Assembly: GCF_001368795.1 (NCBI RefSeq) | Contig: NZ_LN831199.1 | Location: forward strand, 249,722-296,428 | Source: Paenibacillus ihuae | GTDB taxonomy: Bacteria; Bacillota; Bacilli; Paenibacillales; Paenibacillaceae | Reading direction: 5' to 3' | Length of the DNA: 46,707 nt | Part shown: one piece after another, positions 17,676-26,989 of the stretch | How the letters are laid out: the number at the start of each line of letters is the position of its first letter | How positions within the stretch are numbered: position 1 is the first letter of the stretch | Position numbers and translations under genes: made by a program | The notes under the pieces: generated by a model | Seen by the model: the letters and a program-made list of their open reading frames with translations, nothing else | What the model was told of the DNA's origin: nothing | Databases searched by the model: none

Positions 17676-17853
17676 AGTTGACCTCTTCACCGGTTATATT
17701 ATCATTATCGCCGCAGCTCATTCTCAAGTATAAAAACCTATTTACGAATATCAGATAAATGGAAGAGTGTAGAAAGATTATAGAGTTCCATGAGAAGTGA
17801 CTTTAGCTGTATTCTACCTTGTATTTGCTATACTGTCTAAGTAAATACTGGAA

Positions 17854-17902
17854 CTTTGACCCTTTTTTTGCCGACGGCAATAAATGTCCATATTTGTCAA
17901 AG
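17854..17902. other. Nested inverted repeats after the ABC permease gene
   Basis: CTTTGAC at 17854-17860 and GTCAAAG at 17896-17902 enclose the 13-base palindrome TTGCCGACGGCAA at 17868-17880. The structure begins three bases past the permease stop codon. It may be a weak 3' hairpin of the ABC operon or a binding site upstream of the MHYT gene; there is no T tract in the terminator position. Confidence 0.45.
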
Positions 17903-17904
17903 CC

Positions 17905-19563
17905 CTACAAGCGCAAGGTTGGAATCTGCCGCGGCCGCGAAGCTGCATCCGAGAAAGAAACACTCCAGATCCACCAGTTGGCGATCACCAGAATTGGAGC
18001 ATAGATGTAGATTCCGAACGGTATCAGGGTGACCAGATAATGCATTCCCGCAAAAAGTATCAATATAAACAGCTGCACAAACGCGCTTCCGGTAAATTCC
18101 TTCTGCCCGGCAGCGCTGTACTTCTCCGAAAAGGGAAGTGACTTCGGCAAAAGACGGAAGCACAGTACAGAATACACAAGCAGGGACAGCAGCACAATAA
18201 TCAGATGCGGCACCAGCCGTACTCCGAACAGCCACAGGAATATTGCTGAGTCTATAACAAAAAGCGGCAGCAGCAGACGGAGAACGGCAGCCTTAAGCAT
18301 GCCGCGGTAGACCGGAGCTGTCTCACGTATAGGAATAGCCTTATAAATCCAGGCGGCTTTGTAGCTTGTTGAATATCGCAGCATTTGTACAGCGGTCATC
18401 ATCAGCAGGGCACAGAAATAGATGAACAAAAAGGCTCTGGAGTTGCGGACTGCATCCATATTTCCGCTGCTCAGCGAGTTAAAGATGAAGATGAACGGCA
18501 GAATCAGGGACAGCCCGAAAGTGGGATATACTTTGAGCTTGAAATCCCGCTCATTACGCATCATCGACCAGGTAAAGCGGAAGAACATGGCCTCCTCCTT
18601 ACTCCGGCAGACGATTTCTGACAACCGCCGCGGCAGGCGCCCGCTGTCTTTTCCGCCAACTCCCTGTTCCGCCAGCTTCTGCAGGCTCCGCTCAAACAGC
18701 GGCATCAGCTTAATGTAAACCGCAAGCAGCAGTACCGGAATCACAAGCGCCAGCACCGCCATTACCGTGAGATTGGCTGAACGGGTCTCGCCCAGCAGAC
18801 GTTCGAACGGGGACGCAAACCAGACAGGTGCAAGGAAATACTGCCACCAGGCCGGTTTAAAGGAAATGCTAAGATCCGCCATATCGAACAGCCGGGAAAT
18901 CAGCTGGTAACCCACCGTAATCCCGATGGACAGAATGATCTGGACATAATTAATGATGTCCTTCAGCTTTTCCCCATCAAATATCCGTAGAATCAACAGA
19001 TAAATGAGGCCCGTAATCACCAGTATCAGGCAATCCATCAGGATAACTTCTGCGGCATAGATGAGAAAAAAGAGCACTCCCTGCCTAAATAAGGAGACTA
19101 ACAGCGAAGGCCCCATGATGGTCAGCGTTAACGTAAACAGGTAGATCAAGATATGTAAGCTTTTGGCCATGTTTAATGTCCGGCGGTTCACCGGTCTTAC
19201 AAACAGGATATTTTTATCCCGTAAATCCAGCATGACCGACGAGAAATCCGAGATTAGCGTAGTGGATATCATAAACATTGCAATCCCGAAGGCGATGCTC
19301 ATTGAAAATAGATAATTGCCCTCCGGCACCACAAAGGCGATCAACACCAGCCCGAGCAGTAAATAGATCCACTGTATCCGAAAAGGAGATCCCCCCGTAT
19401 TCTGCTTACTCTCCTTCCCCCCTGCAAGCACAGTCGGCGTCCGCCTGCCGTCCATCGTTAGTTTAAGCTGGAGAATGTTGCGCAGTACCGGGTAGTCGAC
19501 TCCCATTCTCCGAAAGCAGCCCTGCAGCCGGTCCAACAGCCTCAGCACGAAAAAGTCATTCAT
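17905..19563 (-). CDS. ABC transporter permease, ABC-2/EcsB-like
   Basis: A 552-residue multi-spanning protein with roughly twelve hydrophobic segments and long cytosolic loops. It overlaps the upstream ATPase gene by 8 bases and is its obvious membrane partner. The first about 45 residues (MNDFFVLRLLDRLQGCF...) are cytosolic, and the midpoint carries a charged loop (RLPRRLSEIVCRSKEEAMFFRFTW). The start at 19563 is chosen because GGAGAAGG lies upstream and the junction gives coupled translation; a longer frame to 19623 would sit deep in the ATPase gene. The substrate is unknown; the family includes peptide, antibiotic and lipid exporters. No accessory immunity or peptide gene is seen next to it. 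Confidence 0.83.
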   Translation of the reverse strand: MNDFFVLRLLDRLQGCFRRMGVDYPVLRNILQLKLTMDGRRTPTVLAGGKESKQNTGGSPFRIQWIYLLLGLVLIAFVVPEGNYLFSMSIAFGIAMFMISTTLISDFSSVMLDLRDKNILFVRPVNRRTLNMAKSLHILIYLFTLTLTIMGPSLLVSLFRQGVLFFLIYAAEVILMDCLILVITGLIYLLILRIFDGEKLKDIINYVQIILSIGITVGYQLISRLFDMADLSISFKPAWWQYFLAPVWFASPFERLLGETRSANLTVMAVLALVIPVLLLAVYIKLMPLFERSLQKLAEQGVGGKDSGRLPRRLSEIVCRSKEEAMFFRFTWSMMRNERDFKLKVYPTFGLSLILPFIFIFNSLSSGNMDAVRNSRAFLFIYFCALLMMTAVQMLRYSTSYKAAWIYKAIPIRETAPVYRGMLKAAVLRLLLPLFVIDSAIFLWLFGVRLVPHLIIVLLSLLVYSVLCFRLLPKSLPFSEKYSAAGQKEFTGSAFVQLFILILFAGMHYLVTLIPFGIYIYAPILVIANWWIWSVSFSDAASRPRQIPTLRL

Positions 19564-20356
19564 GCCGGGCACCTTCTCCGATGACCGCAACAAACTCACC
19601 GGCAATATCCCGGTATTTATCAAATCCGGTCAGTTCATTGAAAATCCCTTCAAGTGACCCTTCCTTACTCTGTTCCTTGAGCTCAGCAAAACTTCCGTCC
19701 GCCACAATATCCCCGCCGTCAATCAGAATAATCCGGCTGCTGATCTTCTCAACGACATCCATAATATGCGAGGAGTAAAAGATCGTTTTGCCCCTTGCAG
19801 CAAGTGAAGCAAAAATCTCCTTAACGATCATTACACTGTTGGCATCCAAACCGCTCAGCGGCTCATCCAGAAACAAAATATCAGGATCATGCAGCATACT
19901 GGAAATCAGCAGCACCTTCTGCTTCATCCCCTTGGAAAAGGAAGCGATCCGCATATCGTATGCCCGTTCCAGGTTCAGCAGTCCCATCAGCTTCTCCGCT
20001 TTGGCATCCGCCTCAGCCCGGTTCATTCCATAGAGTTCACCGATAAAGGTCAGATACTCTCTGGCGGTCAGGCTGTCATACATCTCGGCAACTTCAGGGA
20101 CGTAACCGATCCGTTTTTTGTACGCAGCATCACCGTCTGCGATATCCCTGCCAAAAATACTTACTGTGCCGGTGTATCCTTCTACCAGGCCGAGCATAAT
20201 TTTGACCGTTGTGCTTTTGCCTGCCCCGTTGGGACCGATATAACCGATAATTTGTCCGGGGTAGACCGCAAGATCGATGCCCCGCAGCACCATCCTGTCA
20301 CTGTAGTTCATCCATAGGCCGGAAATCGAAATTACCGGTTCTTCCGCAAGGCTCAT
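19556..20356 (-). CDS. ABC transporter ATPase, BcrA/EcsA-like
   Basis: A 266-residue single ATPase domain. It shows Walker A GPNGAGKST near residue 40, Q-loop region YVPEVAEMYDSLT, signature SFSKGMKQK (degenerate relative to LSGGQ, usual for this subfamily), Walker B ILFLDEP with catalytic Glu, and switch His in SSHIMDV. GAGGAG precedes the ATG. It forms a two-gene operon with the permease at 17905-19563. The export direction is inferred from the subfamily; the cargo is unknown. Confidence 0.92.
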   Translation of the reverse strand: MSLAEEPVISISGLWMNYSDRMVLRGIDLAVYPGQIIGYIGPNGAGKSTTVKIMLGLVEGYTGTVSIFGRDIADGDAAYKKRIGYVPEVAEMYDSLTAREYLTFIGELYGMNRAEADAKAEKLMGLLNLERAYDMRIASFSKGMKQKVLLISSMLHDPDILFLDEPLSGLDANSVMIVKEIFASLAARGKTIFYSSHIMDVVEKISSRIILIDGGDIVADGSFAELKEQSKEGSLEGIFNELTGFDKYRDIAGEFVAVIGEGARHE

Positions 20357-20480
20357 TAGAGAAGCTCCTCTCAGAATCTGTAATAGGAAACTTTATAGAA
20401 ATTTCTTCAATAGTATTACTATATTATCAAAATTTAACTCTATATTTCTATTAGGTTTTATACCTTATAAGGCAGAATAC

Positions 20481-20525
20481 AAAAAAACTCCGTACCCGCA
20501 AGTGCAAGCGGGGACGGAGTTTTTT
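20481..20525 (-). terminator. Terminator of the oxidoreductase gene
   Basis: ACTCCGT plus CCCGC pair with GCGGG plus ACGGAGT with one mismatch and an 8-base loop, flanked by A and T runs on both sides. It lies 13 bases past the stop codon of the gene at 20539. It could also work in the plus direction. Confidence 0.85.
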
Positions 20526-20538
20526 CAGGGACAAAATC

Positions 20539-21534
20539 CTATAGCAGGCTGATCCGCTCGCGCCGGCGGGCAGATTCAAGACAGGCTTCAATCAATTTCA
20601 TACTCTGCACCGGGTCATCATCGGCAACAAGAGGCTTGTCCCCGAAGACGGCAGCGGCAAAATTATCGGCCTGACGGACATACGGGTTGGCTCCGGTAGC
20701 CGCAAAACGGCTCACTTCCCCGCCGGTATGCACGAAGAACTCTGCGTCTTCGAATCTGGCATTGAACGGCATGGGAATCTCAATCCGCCCCTCTGTGCCG
20801 AGGACCTCCAGCAGCTGGCGGTTATAGGCCCACATGCCGCAATCGAAGATCAGACTCACGCCGCCGGGAAATTCGACCAGGCCCGAGGCCATCATATCCA
20901 CATTGTCATGCTCTGGCGAGAAAATCGCCTGAACCGTCACTGCTTCCGGTTCGGCACCAAACAGCAGGCGCGCCGCGCTGAGCGGATAGCAGCCGACATC
21001 GTACAACGAGCCTCCGCCCCATGCCGACTTGAAGCGGATATTCGAAGTATCTCCGGCATCATTATAGGTGAATGTTCCGCGGATCGACCGCAGCTCACCT
21101 ATATCCCCCCGCGATATGATCTCCCGCAGCTCGGCAATCCGCGGATGATGCCGGTACATATAAGCTTCTGCCAAATGTACACCCGCTTTGCGGCAAGCCT
21201 CTACCATCTCCGCGGCTTCGGTGCTGTTCAGGGCAATCGGCTTCTCGCAGAGCACATGCTTGCCCGCCTCCGCCGCACGGATTACCCACTGCCGGTGAAG
21301 ATGATTCGGAAGCGGAATATAGACCGCGTCAATCTCTTCATCGGCCAGCAGCTCCTCATAGCTGCCGTAGGCCTTCCCGATGCCAAACTCCGCGGCTACA
21401 GCACTGCTTTTTTCAAGTCCCCGGCTCGCCACCGCTGCGATAATACCGGTTTCCGATTCCTGTATTGCCGGCATGACAGAACCCGTTGCAATCTGGGCAC
21501 ATCCGATAATTCCCCACCGAAGTTTCTGCGTCAT
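20539..21534 (-). CDS. Gfo/Idh/MocA-family oxidoreductase
   Basis: A 331-residue dehydrogenase. The Rossmann fold starts at residue 7 with WGIIGCAQIATGSVMPAI and the catalytic Lys lies in CEKPIALN near residue 95. The substrate domain contains the family GGGSLYDVGCYPLSAARLLFG segment. This type often acts on glucose-fructose, dihydrodiol-like or xylose-like substrates; the exact one is not predictable. GAAGG precedes the ATG. It stands alone with a terminator on each side and shares only family-level similarity with the other oxidoreductase at 7215-8183. Confidence 0.9.
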   Translation of the reverse strand: MTQKLRWGIIGCAQIATGSVMPAIQESETGIIAAVASRGLEKSSAVAAEFGIGKAYGSYEELLADEEIDAVYIPLPNHLHRQWVIRAAEAGKHVLCEKPIALNSTEAAEMVEACRKAGVHLAEAYMYRHHPRIAELREIISRGDIGELRSIRGTFTYNDAGDTSNIRFKSAWGGGSLYDVGCYPLSAARLLFGAEPEAVTVQAIFSPEHDNVDMMASGLVEFPGGVSLIFDCGMWAYNRQLLEVLGTEGRIEIPMPFNARFEDAEFFVHTGGEVSRFAATGANPYVRQADNFAAAVFGDKPLVADDDPVQSMKLIEACLESARRRERISLL

Positions 21535-21631
21535 AGATGTACACCTTCCTTATATAAGATTGTCATTATATCTACTGACACCATATCATAGAATTCGCCG
21601 CTTCTCTATTTTTGAATGCCTCCGGAAACAA

Positions 21632-21674
21632 CAAAAAAGCAGCGCCCGCGGCATTTCTCCGTCAGGGCGCTGCT
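21632..21674 (-). terminator. Terminator of the UbiA/unknown/UbiA operon
   Basis: A 10-base stem, AGCAGCGCCC with its complement, and a 17-base loop are followed on the minus strand by TTTTTTG. It lies 24 bases past the stop of the gene at 21699. Confidence 0.85.
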
Positions 21675-21698
21675 AATTTACTTAGGGGTTTGTGACTT

Positions 21699-22661
21699 TT
21701 AAATCCATAAATCCAGGCTGCTCAGCACAACAGCAATACCCAGCACAACAATCCGCGCCGTGCTCATCAGCACGAAGTTTTTGACCGCCAGAATAAAGGT
21801 CACAGCCTTCTCCTGCTTCTCATAGAACAGGGAAATGTTGCGGCGCAAAGGAACCAGCGTAATCAGCAGCAGTGCTACCAGCACCGGATTCACACCTATA
21901 ATCAGCAGAACAATCAGATCGAGATATGAGACATAATAGAGCATTCTAAACAGGAGAAGCGCATTCTTGCGCCCGATGTAGACCGGCAGGGTATACCTGC
22001 GGTTCTCCAGGTCATCTTCGATGTCGCAGATGTTGTTGGCCAGCATAATTCCCGCAATCCCCAGAATGGCCGGTACAGAGAACCAGAAGATGTACAGAAC
22101 CTCGACAAAGTTAATGTGCAGATCGATCCAGCCGTCCCGCAGCAGCAGGGTGACTAGGCTCTGGTCCGAGTGAATATAGGCGGAGATAAAGATAATCACA
22201 AAGCCCATAAAGAGACCCGAGAACAGTTCGCCCAGCGGCATCCGAGAGATCGGAATCGGCCCGAATGAATACAGAATGCCGATCAGAAACGACAGTCCGC
22301 CCAGCAAAAAGATAATCAGCCCGGTCTGGGCCACGAGAGCAATTCCGCACCCGACAGCCAGCATGAGCAGAACTGCAATGGTCGCTACCACGGTGCTCTC
22401 TTTCAGCTTATAGTGAACGATGGCATTATGAGTCTCATAACCGTAGCCATGCTTTTTGGCCGCTTTTTTGAAATCGTAATAGTTGTTAATGGCCGTTGTC
22501 GCCATATCGAAGCTCAGCAGGGACACGAACATCAGGATCGAACGCAGAACATAGAAATCCTCAAACCGGTATAAGGCATACAGCGTCCCCAGCAGAAACG
22601 GGATAACACTGGCCACCTTGGTCGGCAGCTCGACAAACCTCAGAAAGCTCCTTACATTCAC
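21699..22661 (-). CDS. UbiA-superfamily prenyltransferase, first copy
   Basis: A 320-residue protein with about eight or nine membrane helices. It carries two Asp-rich motifs of the UbiA fold: NNYYDFKK at residues 59-66 and NNICDIEDD near 207-216, followed by RRYTLPVYIGRKNA. In MenA and UbiA these bind Mg-diphosphate of the prenyl donor. It could be a MenA-type dihydroxynaphthoate octaprenyltransferase of menaquinone synthesis, but no men genes are nearby, and the trio context suggests a dedicated pathway. The GTG start at 22661 has AAGGGTGA upstream. It is third in an operon and lies 32 bases after the unknown gene. Confidence 0.85.
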   Translation of the reverse strand: MNVRSFLRFVELPTKVASVIPFLLGTLYALYRFEDFYVLRSILMFVSLLSFDMATTAINNYYDFKKAAKKHGYGYETHNAIVHYKLKESTVVATIAVLLMLAVGCGIALVAQTGLIIFLLGGLSFLIGILYSFGPIPISRMPLGELFSGLFMGFVIIFISAYIHSDQSLVTLLLRDGWIDLHINFVEVLYIFWFSVPAILGIAGIMLANNICDIEDDLENRRYTLPVYIGRKNALLLFRMLYYVSYLDLIVLLIIGVNPVLVALLLITLVPLRRNISLFYEKQEKAVTFILAVKNFVLMSTARIVVLGIAVVLSSLDLWI

Positions 22662-22693
22662 CGCAAATCACCCTTATTCCTCAAATATGCACC

Positions 22694-23467
22694 TTATTTT
22701 GCGGTGGTTGTTACGGTCACCGGTGACCATTCGGCGATCACCGTCTGCCCATGTGCCGATACGCTGCCCTCCGGAGTCAGATCCTTCTCTGTCATAATGC
22801 CGAGGGCAATGGTGAAGCTGTTAAACTTGATTGGCACATTCTGCTCGCGGCGCACCTCCTGGCCGTTTACGTAGAACACAGCTTCATCCTTGCCGCGGTG
22901 ATACGTGATTTTGTACGTGTTGAACTCCCGCGGTTTAAAATCGGCAGCCTCTTTAAAAATGCAGAAATATTTCGTTCCGCCTGTCTCAGGCACCGTTACG
23001 CCAGGGAAGGGCAGCACACCGTATACACTAGCATACTTATCATTCCCGGCGAAAAAATCAAGCGCTGCACCTGTTGTGAAATCGAGCAGATTCAGTGAGA
23101 CATATCCGTCATACAGATCCCCCGGTGCTGTCCCCTGTGTACGGGCGCGGATCTGCAGCTCGAAGCTGATCTCCCCGTCCTCCGGCACCTCTACCGGCTT
23201 AGCCGAATAATACATATGCTTCGCATTGTCGAGAATCTGGACATGATTATGCTGGCGGCTCAGCTGTGCCCGGACATACAGGAAGCCGTTCCGTACAATC
23301 ACTACAGCCTCAGGCTCACGGTAAGCCCAGAAAGAGCCGTCAGGCAACGTAAATCCGCCGGTCTTCCACACTTTCCCTTCTGTCAGAATAGTATGGAAAT
23401 CTCCAATTATGGTTTGACCGTTCAAGACAGGCTGTACTTCTCCGGTTATTTCTTTGTTCTTGTCCAT
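22694..23467 (-). CDS. Unknown beta-rich protein between two UbiA genes
   Basis: A 257-residue soluble protein without signal peptide, helix-poor, built of short alternating segments such as FWAYREPEAVVIVRNGFLYVRAQ and NTYKITYHRGKDEAVFYVNGQEVRRE. The second, with a strand, hairpin and VNGQEV, resembles concanavalin-A/LamG-like sandwich folds used for carbohydrate or lipid binding, and perhaps the DUF6081 family. I do not recognise an active site, so no function is claimed. It is the middle gene of a UbiA-unknown-UbiA operon with 32-49 base gaps. That position suggests a role in the same pathway. Confidence 0.7.
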   Translation of the reverse strand: MDKNKEITGEVQPVLNGQTIIGDFHTILTEGKVWKTGGFTLPDGSFWAYREPEAVVIVRNGFLYVRAQLSRQHNHVQILDNAKHMYYSAKPVEVPEDGEISFELQIRARTQGTAPGDLYDGYVSLNLLDFTTGAALDFFAGNDKYASVYGVLPFPGVTVPETGGTKYFCIFKEAADFKPREFNTYKITYHRGKDEAVFYVNGQEVRREQNVPIKFNSFTIALGIMTEKDLTPEGSVSAHGQTVIAEWSPVTVTTTAK

Positions 23468-23516
23468 AATCGCGCTCTCTTTCTGTAATTATTAGGATAT
23501 GCTAAGCGGTTAAATG

Positions 23517-24434
23517 TTAGATTAAGCCTTGAATCAGCAAGGCCAGTGCCATGATCGCACCGCAGCGCACGGATGCCTGCTGTGAAGCGCCCATAAGCGG
23601 CAGATATGCAGGCGAAGCATTCTGCGGCTGCAGTCCGCGGTACACATGCACCGGTGCAACTGCGGTAAGCAGCGCAAGCAGGCCATAGACCGGCAGCACG
23701 CCAAACATCACGCATACAATCAGTGATACATAGGAGATAAGCAGCAGGATCTGCGAGAACACCAGCGCCCTGCGTTCGCCCCAGACTACAACCAGGGTAC
23801 GTTTTCCGGCCTGCTTGTCCGCTCTCCAGTGCAGGAAATGATGATTGAATAAGAGCAGCGTCGTAAGTAGGCCTACAGGCACCGACAGCAGCACGGGCTT
23901 CAGACTGAACTCACCGGTCTGCACGAAATAAGAGCCCAGCACAGGCATAATGCCAAAGGCGACGAAGATCGCAAACTCACTGTAGCCCTTGCCCCGGTAT
24001 CCGAAGCGAAGCGGCGGAGCGACATAGAAATAGGCAATCAGTGCGCCGGCTGCGACGAACCAGAGTGTCTCCCAGCCGCTCGAAATGCTGAGAAACAGGC
24101 CGCAGGCCACAGCTACAGCTAGGAGCCCCCACGTCAATGAAGCAAAAAGGGATTCCGGCATCAGCCCCCCTGATAAAAACCCGGAATTCGTCGATATCAT
24201 TCCCGGCGTATTCTTCGCTTCAGTATCGGTTCCATTACGGAAGTCCCATAAATCATTCACCATATTCGAGAACAAATGGGCTGCAACTGCACCGATAATT
24301 GTGATAACAAACAAAAAAGGATGGAAACTCCCTTCCCATACATATGCCCCAACCGTTCCCAAAACAACCGGAATGAGCATCACGGGAATCGTTCCAAACC
24401 GTGTGATCTTCTTAAATAATTTCCATTTATCCAT
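23517..24434 (-). CDS. UbiA-superfamily prenyltransferase, second copy
   Basis: A 305-residue membrane protein with about nine helices. It shows NDLWDFRNGTD (NDxxD-type motif, residues 60-70) and a second motif near 205-215, RADKQAGKRTLVVVWG. This DxxxGKRT pattern is closer to MenA than is the copy at 21699. First gene of the three-gene operon. ATG at 24434 is preferred over a longer TTG-initiated frame because GAGAAGGGG lies about 12 bases upstream. Two non-identical UbiA proteins in one operon may act on different substrates or in successive steps. The promoter lies in the 177-base spacer shared with the divergent GGDEF gene. Confidence 0.85.
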   Translation of the reverse strand: MDKWKLFKKITRFGTIPVMLIPVVLGTVGAYVWEGSFHPFLFVITIIGAVAAHLFSNMVNDLWDFRNGTDTEAKNTPGMISTNSGFLSGGLMPESLFASLTWGLLAVAVACGLFLSISSGWETLWFVAAGALIAYFYVAPPLRFGYRGKGYSEFAIFVAFGIMPVLGSYFVQTGEFSLKPVLLSVPVGLLTTLLLFNHHFLHWRADKQAGKRTLVVVWGERRALVFSQILLLISYVSLIVCVMFGVLPVYGLLALLTAVAPVHVYRGLQPQNASPAYLPLMGASQQASVRCGAIMALALLIQGLI

Positions 24435-24537
24435 GCCGAGAGATATCCCCTTCTCTATATTCCTGTGATTAATATTATTGCACAACTATTATACATCAAA
24501 ATTCGACACTTTGGAGAGAAATCCGTTGCAAAATATT

Positions 24538-24564
24538 ACCTAATCATGGTACACTGGATTAGGT
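24538..24564. promoter_or_regulatory. Inverted repeat between ubiA-like and GGDEF genes
   Basis: ACCTAATC and GATTAGGT form perfect 8-base arms around an 11-base spacer, in the divergent spacer 48 bases before the GGDEF start. A weak TTGCAA/TACACT pair overlaps it. It is a candidate operator for one or both units; the protein is unknown. Confidence 0.45.
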
Positions 24565-24611
24565 GGTACTTATTTCCCATAAAAGTCTATAACTACTAAA
24601 AGGGGAGCATC

Positions 24612-26978
24612 ATGAAGCTGAGCAGAAAAATAATGATCTTCATAAGTGTTGTAGCCCTGCTCGGATTAGGAGTCACATATCTCCTGCTGCACCTCATTCT
24701 GTTGAACCGTTTCGAGAAGCTGGATCAAGAAGCATTAAGGGACAGGCTGGATGATGTGGTCTCTTCTTATCAGAGCGAGCTGATGAATATGAAGACAGGC
24801 CTGCTGAAATACTCGATCTGGGATGAAACCTATCAATTCATGGAATCAGCTGCGCCAGCTGGGCGTGCGGATCCAATCGGCCAAGCCTATCTAAACCGAA
24901 ATTTCAGCCCGGTAACCTATGAAATTAATCATTTCGATATCATCGCCCTGCTGAATTCTTCCGGACTTCCGCTGTATGGCGGCGAATATCATTCGGATTC
25001 CGGCAAGGTATCTCCGCTAAAATCTGAATACCTCACCCTATTTAATCTTATCAATCGCAGGCTCCCGGGGTTTTCGGGCGCAGAGGACAGCAAGGCCGGC
25101 GTAGTCCTTCTGGATGAAGGCCCCATGCTGATTACCCTTACTCCTATAGTTAACAACAACAAAGACAAGCCTGTAATCGGGACGGCAATCGCCGGAAGAA
25201 TGCTGCAGCAGGAGGAAGTGACCCGTATCTGGGATGAAACGACCTCCTCACTCCAGATGACCCGCATCACCTCAGGCACAATTGCCGAAAGCGGGGGCCA
25301 GCCAGTCTGGATGAGCTCCGGCTCCAGCCGGATGATGTCGATTCACACCGTGATCTACGACCTGTTCGGCGACCCCGGAGTGATGATTACCCTTAAGCAT
25401 CCGCGGCAGATTTATGAGAGCGGAATGGAGTCGATTCTAAACTTCAGGCGCTTCTTCTTTGCCTTCACGCTGGTATTGTGCATAGCCAGCCTTCTTTTTG
25501 TCAGACGGTTCATTCTGGGAAGAATGTATGCACTCATGAGGAATATCCGTGCTATCGGCAACAGCAAAGATTTATCCATAAGAATCAGGAGTTCGGGCAG
25601 GGATGAATTCGGCGATGTTGAGCATGAATTCAACCGTATGATAGATTCCCTGCAGCAGGCTCAGGCAGAACTGCAGCAGCAGGCGATGCTCGATCCGCTG
25701 ACCCAGCTGCCAAACCGCTCGCTTTTTTTCAACAGGCTTAATGAAGCCATTGCCTCCGCTTCAGGCGCCGGCAAACAGATTGTACTGGTCTTTATTGATC
25801 TGGATCATTTCAAGACCGTTAACGACACACTGGGGCATGATTTCGGGGATGACATGCTGAAAGAAATTGCCTTACGGATCTCAAGGGTTATCGGCAGGAA
25901 TGATGTGGTGTCCCGGCTAGGCGGTGACGAATTCACCATCCTGCTATCCGACGTTCCCGATGCCGCCAGTATGTCAATGCAGCTGTCACAAATCCAGGAG
26001 GCTCTCTCGCTGCCGCATCGTATTCAGGGGCATTTACTCTACAATACCGCAAGCATCGGTGTCAGCATCTATCCGGAGAACGGCGGAGACGCAGATTATC
26101 TGGTCAAGCAGGCCGATCTGGCGATGTTTCATGTGAAGGAGTCGGGCCGCAACAGTGTCCTTCACTACTCGGAGGCTCTGGAGGAGAGCATCCGGCGCAG
26201 AAAAACATTATCCCAGCAGCTGCTGTCCGCCGCAGATAATGATGAATTCGAGGTCCATTACCAGCCGATTCTAAGTTCAGATAACCTGAAGGTGGCGAAG
26301 CTGGAAGCCTTGCTGCGCTGGACCAGCCCTTCTTACGGCCCCGTCTCTCCCGCTGAGTTCATCCCGCTCGCCGAAACCAGCGGCTCCATTATAAACATCG
26401 GCAGCTGGGTGCTGAGGCAGGTCTGCTCCGACCTGCAAGGCTTCCGTAAGAACGGCCTTGAGCTGACAGCAGCAGTCAATATCTCTGCTGTGCAGCTGAT
26501 GCAGTCAGACCTGCGCGGGCTGCTGCTTGGGCTGCTTGAGGAGTATAAGCTGCCAAGCTCCAGCCTGGAGCTTGAAATAACGGAGAGCGTGCTGGTCTCA
26601 GGGGACAACATTCTCTCATCCTTACAGGAGCTTGGGAACTGCGGGTTCCGCATTTCCCTCGATGATTTCGGTACAGGCTTCTCTTCCCTAAGCTACCTTC
26701 GCCGCTTCCCGGTAGATGTGATTAAGATCGACCGTTCCTTTATCTCCGAGATGACCTTGGAGCCGCAGGGCGACGTACTCGTCAATTCCATTATTGAGCT
26801 GAGCCATAACCTCGGATTGAAGGTGGTTTCCGAAGGTATAGAGCTTCAGGAGCAGTTCGACCTGCTCCGCCGGCTCGGCAGTGACGAGCTGCAGGGCTAC
26901 TTCATCAGCAAGCCGATCCGGGCCATGCATATCCCTGCTTTTTTATCACAAAATTATCTGTTTAACGACAAAAACTGA
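24612..26978 (+). CDS. CHASE4-HAMP-GGDEF-EAL cyclic-di-GMP enzyme
   Basis: A 788-residue membrane protein. A first helix (residues 6-30), an extracellular CHASE4-like domain (YSIWDETYQFM near 75) and a second helix near 277-297 are followed by HAMP, GGDEF (motif near 437) and EAL (EALLRW near 565). Both enzyme motifs are intact (RLGGDEF, EAL, EITESV, DDFGTGFSSL, KIDRS, SEGIE). It may make and degrade cyclic di-GMP under control of an unknown external signal. GGGG lies 7 bases before the ATG. It is a single gene, divergent from the UbiA operon, followed after 120 bases by the SatP-type transporter. Confidence 0.93.
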   Translation: MKLSRKIMIFISVVALLGLGVTYLLLHLILLNRFEKLDQEALRDRLDDVVSSYQSELMNMKTGLLKYSIWDETYQFMESAAPAGRADPIGQAYLNRNFSPVTYEINHFDIIALLNSSGLPLYGGEYHSDSGKVSPLKSEYLTLFNLINRRLPGFSGAEDSKAGVVLLDEGPMLITLTPIVNNNKDKPVIGTAIAGRMLQQEEVTRIWDETTSSLQMTRITSGTIAESGGQPVWMSSGSSRMMSIHTVIYDLFGDPGVMITLKHPRQIYESGMESILNFRRFFFAFTLVLCIASLLFVRRFILGRMYALMRNIRAIGNSKDLSIRIRSSGRDEFGDVEHEFNRMIDSLQQAQAELQQQAMLDPLTQLPNRSLFFNRLNEAIASASGAGKQIVLVFIDLDHFKTVNDTLGHDFGDDMLKEIALRISRVIGRNDVVSRLGGDEFTILLSDVPDAASMSMQLSQIQEALSLPHRIQGHLLYNTASIGVSIYPENGGDADYLVKQADLAMFHVKESGRNSVLHYSEALEESIRRRKTLSQQLLSAADNDEFEVHYQPILSSDNLKVAKLEALLRWTSPSYGPVSPAEFIPLAETSGSIINIGSWVLRQVCSDLQGFRKNGLELTAAVNISAVQLMQSDLRGLLLGLLEEYKLPSSSLELEITESVLVSGDNILSSLQELGNCGFRISLDDFGTGFSSLSYLRRFPVDVIKIDRSFISEMTLEPQGDVLVNSIIELSHNLGLKVVSEGIELQEQFDLLRRLGSDELQGYFISKPIRAMHIPAFLSQNYLFNDKN

Positions 26979-26989
26979 CTACTTCTTTT

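Noticed and set aside
17705..17732. Sigma-D promoter for the MHYT gene
   Set aside because: GGCGATAA is a 7/8 match, but the TATA is off consensus and the spacer is 16 rather than 15; noted only as weak evidence.
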